In this document: positions 58,010-64,000 of the stretch, in pieces
Position numbering within the stretch: position 1 is the stretch's first letter
Layout: every line of letters starts with the position of its first letter
Assembly: GCA_015296085.1 (NCBI GenBank)
Contig: DVDT01000047.1
Span: forward strand, 124,001 to 188,000
Reading direction: 5' to 3'
DNA length: 64,000 nt
Origin: Trichormus sp. M33_DOE_039
GTDB lineage: Bacteria > Cyanobacteriota > Cyanobacteriia > Cyanobacteriales > Nostocaceae
The notes under the pieces: generated by a model
The model's input: only the letters and a program-made list of their open reading frames with translations
Database searches by the model: none
Told to the model about the DNA's origin: nothing
Translations under genes and position numbers: made by a program

Positions 58010-59071
58010 ATGAATATAGAACATCTCAATCGCCCAACTATTGCGCCAGTTCCAGAAGGGGTTACACGTCCACTGTGGTCTGTGATGATTCCTACTTACA
58101 ATTGTGCAGGATATCTGCGTGAAACCTTAGCTAGTGTCTTAGCGCAAGATCCTGGCCCCGATATCATGCAAATTGCAGTAATTGATAACTGCTCGACACA
58201 AGACGATCCAGCCGCCGTAGTTGCAGAACTAGGTCAAGGCCGTGTTGAATTCTATCGCCAACCTAAGAATGTGGGTGCGATTAATAACTCTCATACCTGC
58301 TTGGAGTTAGCACGCGGTCATTTGATTCATCTCCTCCATAGTGATGATTGTGTGCGGGATGGCTTTTATCAAAAGCTGGGGCGAGTTTTTCATGAAAATC
58401 CGCAAATTGGTGCTGCGTTTTGTCGCAGTATCTATATTGATGAGCATAGCCACGAGCAAGGATTATCTAGTTTAGAATTGCCTCAAAGTGGTATTCTACC
58501 TAATCATTGGATAGAGCGAATTGCCGAGCTTTGCTGTATTTCAGTACCATCAGTTGCAGTAGTACGGCGTGAAGTTTATGAACAACTGGGGGGATATGAC
58601 CGACGCTGTGGCTTAAGTGGAGATTGGGAAATGTGGGTGAGAATTTTTACTAACTATCCCATGTGGTTTGAAGTTGAGCCTCTAGCTTTGTGGCGCAGAC
58701 ACTTTTTATCTGTCACGCAGTTAAATGCTAAAAGTAGAACTTTTATTCAAGAAACCTTTGATACTGTAGAAATGATTTTTAAATCTTATCTACCCGACGC
58801 TATCAATGGCGAAATTCACAAAAAAGCCAAACAGAATTGTGCATTTCTATCTTTAGAAGCTGCCACAGCATTGTTCGCTCAAGATAAGAGACCGCAAGCG
58901 ATCGCGCAACTGCAAATAGCACTCCAATATTGTTCCTCTTTCAAAGTTGTGAGATCGGCCGGTAAAATCATCCTCTGGGATGGGATGCGATCGCTGCTGA
59001 GAAAATTAGCAGGGTTACAGGGGAGAGGTTACAGGTTACAGGTTACGGGTTACAGGAAAAAACTTATGTAA
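58010..59071 (+). CDS. Family 2 glycosyltransferase with repeat-derived C-terminus
   Basis: A 353-residue GT2 (WSVMIPTYNCAGYLRET, metal site LLHSDDCVRDG, acceptor region GLSGDWEMWVRIF). I start at ATG 58010; the frame also opens at TTG 57992. The last about 15 codons (RGYRLQVTGYRKKLM) are encoded by tandem GGTTACA heptamers at 59027-59054, so the native C-terminus was probably shorter. Confidence 0.9.
   Translation: MNIEHLNRPTIAPVPEGVTRPLWSVMIPTYNCAGYLRETLASVLAQDPGPDIMQIAVIDNCSTQDDPAAVVAELGQGRVEFYRQPKNVGAINNSHTCLELARGHLIHLLHSDDCVRDGFYQKLGRVFHENPQIGAAFCRSIYIDEHSHEQGLSSLELPQSGILPNHWIERIAELCCISVPSVAVVRREVYEQLGGYDRRCGLSGDWEMWVRIFTNYPMWFEVEPLALWRRHFLSVTQLNAKSRTFIQETFDTVEMIFKSYLPDAINGEIHKKAKQNCAFLSLEAATALFAQDKRPQAIAQLQIALQYCSSFKVVRSAGKIILWDGMRSLLRKLAGLQGRGYRLQVTGYRKKLM
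59027..59054 (+). repeat. Four tandem GGTTACA heptamers within a coding end
   Basis: Copies at 59027-59033, 59034-59040, 59041-59047 (GGTTACG) and 59048-59054; another stands at 59013-59019. They encode the tail of the glycosyltransferase ending at 59071. Confidence 0.9.
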
Positions 59072-59222
59072 TTAATTCTGTCTAGTTACTGATCACGTAT
59101 TTTTGCCAAAATTTATCCCATAGCAGTACAAAGTTGGACATCATCATAAATTAAAACTAATTTGGTTTATTCGTATTATTTGCTTGTTAAAACCCGTCTG
59201 GTAAAGATAGATATTCACATTT

Positions 59223-60197
59223 ATGGCTATAGATACTAACTCCCCAACTCCTTTGGTGAGCGTGATTACGCCTACTTATAATCGTCCAGATTACTTAAAA
59301 GCTGCTTTGACGAGTGCTGTAAGACAAAGCTATCGCCATATTGAAATTATCGTTTCTGATAACTGTAGTCCAGACAATCCCCAAGCAATTGTTGAGTCAT
59401 TCAACGATCGCCGGATTCGCTTTTCTCGCAACACAACCAACTTGGGAATGTTTGGGAACACCATCAAAGCCTTCAAAATGGCGCGAGGAAAATATGTTGC
59501 CAGCCTGCTAGATGATGATATGTGGGAAGAAGACTTTTTAGAGAAGCTTGTCCCCCCATTGGAAGCTAATTCCAATTTGGCTTTAGCTTTTTGTGATCAT
59601 TACATCATCGATGCAAAAGGGAATATAGATGATGCGATGACTGAGGAGTGTTCCCAGTTTTATAAGCGATCGCATCTTTTGGAAGGCATATATCAACCTT
59701 TTTATCATCTCGGCTTAGTAGATAGATCCGTCTCTTCCGCCACAGCTGCTCTGATTCGTCGTGATGTGATCGATTGGGATGAGATTCCGGCAGAGGTTGG
59801 AGGTTCATGGGATATATATTTGAACTATCTTTGCTGTCGTTCTGGTTTAGGAGCTTACTTTTATCCAGAAAAACTGACGCGTTATCGTGTCCATGAACAA
59901 ACAGACACAATGCTCAGTGGTAAGCGCAATCCTCAAGCCAAAATCCGCAAAGCGCAAGCGGATATGTTCTGCTATGAGCAATTTATGGCAGATGAAAGAC
60001 TAAAAGAATTTAAACCATATTTTCAGCAGCAATGGGCGCATATCAATACAACGTTAGGTATTGGCTTAATACGTAATAAACAGCTAAAAGCCGCACGTCC
60101 TTACTTTTGGCGTTCCCTCAAAGAAAGTCTAAAACTCAGAACATTAGCGGGATTAATGCTTAGTTTTACCCCATCCCCAATTGCATCTAGGTTTTAG
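59223..60197 (+). CDS. Family 2 glycosyltransferase
   Basis: A 324-residue GT2: LVSVITPTYNRPDYLKAALTS, IIVSDNCSPDNPQ, and the metal-binding SLLDDDMWEEDF. Overall sequence is close in style to the preceding GT2, suggesting duplication followed by divergence. No membrane helices are evident. Confidence 0.91.
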   Translation: MAIDTNSPTPLVSVITPTYNRPDYLKAALTSAVRQSYRHIEIIVSDNCSPDNPQAIVESFNDRRIRFSRNTTNLGMFGNTIKAFKMARGKYVASLLDDDMWEEDFLEKLVPPLEANSNLALAFCDHYIIDAKGNIDDAMTEECSQFYKRSHLLEGIYQPFYHLGLVDRSVSSATAALIRRDVIDWDEIPAEVGGSWDIYLNYLCCRSGLGAYFYPEKLTRYRVHEQTDTMLSGKRNPQAKIRKAQADMFCYEQFMADERLKEFKPYFQQQWAHINTTLGIGLIRNKQLKAARPYFWRSLKESLKLRTLAGLMLSFTPSPIASRF

Positions 60198-60289
60198 TCA
60201 ATAGTACGGACGCGATTATACTCTTACGAGCATCTACACACCTGTACCAGAGTCAAAAATTATCATTCGCTAATGTGAGAAAAGTAAAA

Positions 60290-61168
60290 ATGCGGATATC
60301 TGCTTGCATCACAACTAGAAATCGTCCTCAAGACTTGGAAAATTGTTTGCGATCGCTCTGGAATTCTGATATCAAACCACACACAGTAGTAGTATCTGAT
60401 GATTCACCTGATATAGCATTACAACAGCAAAATTATCTGATTGTCCAACAATACCCCCAAACAACTTATATTACTGGCCCCAGAATTGGCGTTTGTGCTA
60501 ATCGTAACAATGCTGTGAATGCCATCCCTGCATTTGAAACTGACTTTGTGGCATTTATTGATGATGATATCTGTGTTGATTCAGACTTTCTGGCTCGCGC
60601 GATCGAGCGATATACACAAATTTCGCCAGAACAGAGAAATTACACCATACTTTCAGGCATTAGTCGCAGTTCAGACGGCGGTGAGATGGTTTCTGGCAAG
60701 TTGTCTTTTCGGGGCTATTTCTGTCCTAGCAATATCCCCGAAACTGTAGCTATTCATGCGTCTATTTTCCCAAGGCAGTTTTTGGAACAAGAACAGTGGG
60801 ACGAGAATATATTTTTTGGCTATGAAGATGCAGAACTTTGTTTAAGAGCATTAAAAAATGGCTACAAAATTCTACACTGCCCAGATTTACGCGTGTTTCA
60901 TGCTGGGGCAAATGGTAAAAGCTCTTTGATGGTAACTGACATCGGTAAGTTAACTAACTACGAAATTTCTATAGAAGCCGCTAGACTTTACGTTGGCATT
61001 AAGCGGTATAAAAATTTATTTCCTAATGCGTTCAAGTTAGCGGTTTTTTGTTTTGTATATTTCCTACACATGACCGCATATTTATGGAAGCGAGGCTCAC
61101 TAAAAGCCTGGCCAGAAATTATTCGTCGTTCCCATGTTCAAAGGTTATGGCAACCTTTAGGGGTTTAG
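60290..61168 (+). CDS. Family 2 glycosyltransferase, probably membrane-associated
   Basis: A 292-residue GT2: ISACITTRNRPQDLENCLR, metal site AFIDDDICVDSDF, and the second conserved region FFGYEDAELCLRALKNGY characteristic of rhamnosyl/galactofuranosyl-type GT2s. A hydrophobic stretch near the C-terminus (LAVFCFVYFLHMTAYLW) may anchor it. ATG 60290 is preferred (GAGA nine bases upstream); GTG 60275 would add five residues. Confidence 0.9.
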   Translation: MRISACITTRNRPQDLENCLRSLWNSDIKPHTVVVSDDSPDIALQQQNYLIVQQYPQTTYITGPRIGVCANRNNAVNAIPAFETDFVAFIDDDICVDSDFLARAIERYTQISPEQRNYTILSGISRSSDGGEMVSGKLSFRGYFCPSNIPETVAIHASIFPRQFLEQEQWDENIFFGYEDAELCLRALKNGYKILHCPDLRVFHAGANGKSSLMVTDIGKLTNYEISIEAARLYVGIKRYKNLFPNAFKLAVFCFVYFLHMTAYLWKRGSLKAWPEIIRRSHVQRLWQPLGV

Positions 61169-61249
61169 GGGTGTAGGGGTGTATAAAGTGGTGCTTTCTT
61201 TTTTGCCCCCTGCCTTCTGCCTTTTCTCAATATACAAGGGTAGTTAATT

Positions 61250-62377
61250 GTGAGACTATGTATTGTTACTCATAATGTAATTAAAGGTGATGGTCAAGGA
61301 CGAGTAAACTATGAAGTTGCTTTAGAAGCGATTCGTCGTGGTCATCATGTTACTTTATTAGCCAGTCAAGTAGCTTCGGAGCTAGAGCAGCATCCCCAAG
61401 TTAATTGGGTGGCTATTCCGGTTAAAGGATGGCCTACAGAATTACTTCGTAACTTCATCTTTGCTGTTTTTAGTACCAATTGGTTGCATCAACATCGCCA
61501 TGAGATTGATGTTGTGAAAATCAATGGGGCAATTACTCATGCGCCTGGTGATGTCAATGCAGCACATTTTGTCCATAGTTCTTGGTTGAAATTCTCCTCT
61601 GGAAAGGCTAAACCCAAATCACGCCGAGTTTTTTATAACTTTTACCAGTGGTTGTACACAGCTTTAAATGCACGTTGGGAAAAGCGGGCTTTTCATCAGG
61701 CGCGAGTTGTTGTGGCGGTTTCTAAGAAGGTGGCGCAGGATTTACAAACCATCGGTGTATTGCCAAAGAACATTCGGGTGATCGTCAATGGTGTGGATTT
61801 ACAGGAATTTGCACCAGGAAATATGAACCGTCTGCAATGGAATTTACCAGCAGAAGTACCGCTAGCACTATTTGCTGGCGATATTAGAATTTCCCGTAAG
61901 AACTTAGATACAGTCCTCAAAGCTTTAGTCCAAGTTCCAGATTTACATTTAGCGATCGCTGGAATTACAGAAGGTAGTCCATATCTTCAGTTAGCTGCAT
62001 CTTTAGGGTTACAAGAGCGAGTTCATTTTCTGGGACTGCGCCGCGATATTCCCGATTTAATGAAGGCCGTTGATTTTTTAGTTTTCCCTTCTCGGTATGA
62101 GCCGTTTGGTTTAGTAGTGATTGAAGCGATGGCTTCCGGTTTACCCGTGATTACCGCTAGTAGCACAGGTGCAGCCGACTTAGTAAAACCAGAATCTGGA
62201 ATAGTTGTAGCAGATTCAGACGATGTGGAAAGTTTAGCCCAGGCTATGTTGACTTTGAGTAGTGATCGCCACCTGAGACAAACAATGGGTGAAGCCGCTA
62301 GAGCGATCGCCACTCAACACAGTTGGACAAGCATGGCACAGTGCTATGTGGATTTATTTGAGGAGTTAAAGCAGTGA
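61250..62377 (+). CDS. Family 4 glycosyltransferase
   Basis: A 375-residue GT-B enzyme starting at GTG: MRLCIVTHNVIKGDGQGRVNYE, the phosphate-binding LFAGDIRISRKNLDTVLKAL, and the donor-site EPFGLVVIEAMASGLPVI. Its stop overlaps the start of the next gene by one base (TGATG), showing translational coupling. Confidence 0.92.
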   Translation: MRLCIVTHNVIKGDGQGRVNYEVALEAIRRGHHVTLLASQVASELEQHPQVNWVAIPVKGWPTELLRNFIFAVFSTNWLHQHRHEIDVVKINGAITHAPGDVNAAHFVHSSWLKFSSGKAKPKSRRVFYNFYQWLYTALNARWEKRAFHQARVVVAVSKKVAQDLQTIGVLPKNIRVIVNGVDLQEFAPGNMNRLQWNLPAEVPLALFAGDIRISRKNLDTVLKALVQVPDLHLAIAGITEGSPYLQLAASLGLQERVHFLGLRRDIPDLMKAVDFLVFPSRYEPFGLVVIEAMASGLPVITASSTGAADLVKPESGIVVADSDDVESLAQAMLTLSSDRHLRQTMGEAARAIATQHSWTSMAQCYVDLFEELKQ

Positions 62378-63297
62378 TGAGAATTACAGTTATCATCCCT
62401 ACTTACCGCCGGACTAAAGACCTAGAACGCTGTTTAAACGCACTACACAAGCAAGCACGACCAGTTGATGAGGTAGTGTTAGTAGTCCGTGATGCAGACA
62501 ATGAAACTTGGCAGTTCCTCACCACTTTCGATCCTTTGCTTTTGCCATTACGCGCTACCACAGTCAGCGTTCCTGGTGTAGTAGCAGCAATGAATGCAGG
62601 TTTGGATGTAGCCCAAGGAGACATTATCGCCTTTACTGATGATGATGCTGCTCCCCACACTAATTGGTTAGCACATATAGAAGCCCATTTTCTCGCAGAT
62701 GATCGCATCGGTGGAGTAGGGGGACGTGATTGGGTATATCACGGCAAAAATTTAGAAGATGGAGTCTGTCCTATAGTCGGTCAAGTACATTGGTTTGGGC
62801 GAGTCATTGGCAATCACCATAAAGGTGTCGGCGCGCCGCGTGAGGTAGATGTTCTCAAGGGTGTCAACATGAGCTTTCGCCGCCAAGCCATTCAAAAACT
62901 GCATTTTGATGGACGGATGCTTGGTACGGGTGCGCAAGTTCATTTTGAGGTAGCCTTTTGTCTCTCCCTCAAGCGCGCTGGTTGGAAACTCATCTACGAT
63001 CCCCAAATTGGAGTCAATCATTATCCAGCACAACGATTTGATGAGGATCAACGTCATCAATTCAATTCCGTTGCTGTAGTCAATGCCGTACACAATGAAA
63101 CCCTAGCATTACTAGAACACTTGTCACCCGTGCAAAGATTAGCATTTTTGTTATGGGCTGCATTAGTAGGAACGAGAGATGCTATGGGTTTGATTCAATG
63201 GTTACGCTTTCTCCCTAAAGACGGCTGGTTAGCAGGACAAAAATTACTAGCATCCTGGCGTGGTCGTTGGCAGGGTTGGCAAACTTGGCAAGGATGA
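62377..63297 (+). CDS. Family 2 glycosyltransferase
   Basis: A 306-residue GT2: ITVIIPTYRRTKDLERCLNAL, AMNAGLDVAQGDIIAFTDDDAAPHTNW as the nucleotide and metal site, and the catalytic-domain KGVNMSFRRQAI. I start at ATG 62377, which overlaps the previous stop by one base and has GGAG at 62362-62365; GTG 62374 is an alternative. Confidence 0.92.
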   Translation: MRITVIIPTYRRTKDLERCLNALHKQARPVDEVVLVVRDADNETWQFLTTFDPLLLPLRATTVSVPGVVAAMNAGLDVAQGDIIAFTDDDAAPHTNWLAHIEAHFLADDRIGGVGGRDWVYHGKNLEDGVCPIVGQVHWFGRVIGNHHKGVGAPREVDVLKGVNMSFRRQAIQKLHFDGRMLGTGAQVHFEVAFCLSLKRAGWKLIYDPQIGVNHYPAQRFDEDQRHQFNSVAVVNAVHNETLALLEHLSPVQRLAFLLWAALVGTRDAMGLIQWLRFLPKDGWLAGQKLLASWRGRWQGWQTWQG

Positions 63298-63362
63298 TCC
63301 AATTTTGGATTTCGGATTGGGAGTTTTCAATGACTAATGACTAATAACTATGGAGATTTTCA

Positions 63363-64000
63363 GTGGTTCAGATACATACACTTCCTAATAGTCCGCCGAG
63401 AAAACAGTTTGTGTTCGGAAAACAACCGCCGTTGGCTTGGGCAGTTATACTATGTTTCGTTCTGTTTTCCGCAGTCTGTATTATTGCTGGTGCGACTGCT
63501 TTACTGCGCACAGCTTACGTGTTTATGTCACTGGCTGTCGGTATTTTTTTATATCTGCGATATCCATTACTTTACACGGGTTTTACTTGGTGGATTTGGT
63601 TTGTTACGCCGTTCGTGGCTCGCTTAGTTGATTATAAAAGTGGCTGGGATCCAACGCGTTTTATGTTGGTGTCACAATATTTGGTGACGTTATTAACTTT
63701 ACATACTTTCTTAAAAGAACTGCCGAGGTCACTGCGCCAAGGCAGTTTACCTTTTGTTCTTGCATTTTTGGGTGTGTTTTATGGTTTTCTTATAGGCGTA
63801 ATTAAAACATCACCATTTACTGCTGCAAGGGGACTGTTAGATTGGTTAACGCCTATTACTTTTGGTTTTTACTTATTTATCAACTGGCGAAATTATCCCT
63901 CTTATCGTCGTACTATCGAGCGGACATTTCTTTGGGGTGTATTAGTTACAGGTATCTACGGGATTATACAGTTTTTAGTTGCACCTGATTGGGATTTATT
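63363..64000 (+). CDS. Wzy-like O-antigen polymerase / membrane protein (3' partial)
   Basis: A frame starting at GTG 63363, with GGAG at 63352-63355, runs to the end of the window (212 codons). It begins VVQIHTLPNSPPRKQFVFG and then has alternating hydrophobic helices (AVILCFVLFSAVCIIAGATALL, YVFMSLAVGIFLYLRY, FVLAFLGVFYGFLIGVI and others) with short loops, the pattern of O-antigen ligase/polymerase proteins. In an island with wzc, a sugar transferase, an exporter and many glycosyltransferases, a polymerase is the expected missing function. The periplasmic signature loop lies beyond the window. Confidence 0.75.
   Translation, partial: MVQIHTLPNSPPRKQFVFGKQPPLAWAVILCFVLFSAVCIIAGATALLRTAYVFMSLAVGIFLYLRYPLLYTGFTWWIWFVTPFVARLVDYKSGWDPTRFMLVSQYLVTLLTLHTFLKELPRSLRQGSLPFVLAFLGVFYGFLIGVIKTSPFTAARGLLDWLTPITFGFYLFINWRNYPSYRRTIERTFLWGVLVTGIYGIIQFLVAPDWDL

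Overview
The window looks like chromosome of a filamentous, heterocyst-forming cyanobacterium of the Nostoc/Anabaena/Trichormus type. Evidence: many HIP1 octamers (GCGATCGC), a ycf3 photosystem I assembly gene, a nitrogenase iron-protein gene (nifH), a PatA-like PATAN response regulator, heptanucleotide intergenic repeats (CCCCAAT/CCCCAGT type), and a gene block whose order matches the heterocyst envelope polysaccharide (HEP) island known from Anabaena PCC 7120, including hepC and hepA. No tRNA, rRNA, CRISPR array, transposase or prophage was seen.

Layout. 1-4.9 kb: signalling operon (5'-truncated hybrid kinase with an ethylene-receptor-like sensor, REC-kinase, degenerate GGDEF-EAL protein). 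5.4-9.6 kb: P-type cation ATPase directly followed by a divergent S-adenosylmethionine synthetase paralogue. 9.8-16.9 kb: housekeeping and unknown genes (hemerythrin, DUF2993, DUF2231, a DUF2809 pseudogene with two in-frame stops, DUF167, GST, SRAP, Ycf3, a short orphan ABC permease, a TIGR04376-like protein). 17.1-20.8 kb: second kinase pair, paralogous to the first; the hybrid kinase has a +1 frameshift before its C-terminal tail. 21-28.2 kb: M15-like peptidase, mnmG, an anchored unknown protein, and two leaderless peptidoglycan hydrolases. 28.4-33.3 kb: HTH-Uma2 fusion, PAS histidine kinase, small membrane protein, DUF58 protein. 33.4-34.6 kb: a MITE-like element next to a solitary nifH. 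35.8-41.7 kb: PATAN response regulator, then a vWA / PP2C / kinase-TPR triad of the TerY-P (YegL/YegK/YegI) type.

42.2-64 kb: HEP island, all on the plus strand. A nucleotide-sugar cassette (rfbF, LhgO-like oxidase, SDR, GT2, PhyH-like dioxygenase, RmlC-like epimerase, SAF-type oxidoreductase) is followed by a GT4 and a Wzc-like co-polymerase. A HIP1-containing terminator and a 0.9-kb leader precede hepC and the ABC exporter hepA. Five further GT2/GT4 genes follow, then a Wzy-like membrane protein cut by the window end. Together they would activate sugars, build a repeat unit on a lipid carrier, and export and polymerise the heterocyst envelope polysaccharide.

Most notable: the conserved ethylene/copper-binding residues in the first kinase, the ATPase-MetK-like pair, the TerY-P triad beside the HEP island, the leaderless bifunctional murein hydrolase, the HTH-Uma2 fusion, two visible gene-decay events, and heptameric repeats that have entered coding sequences.
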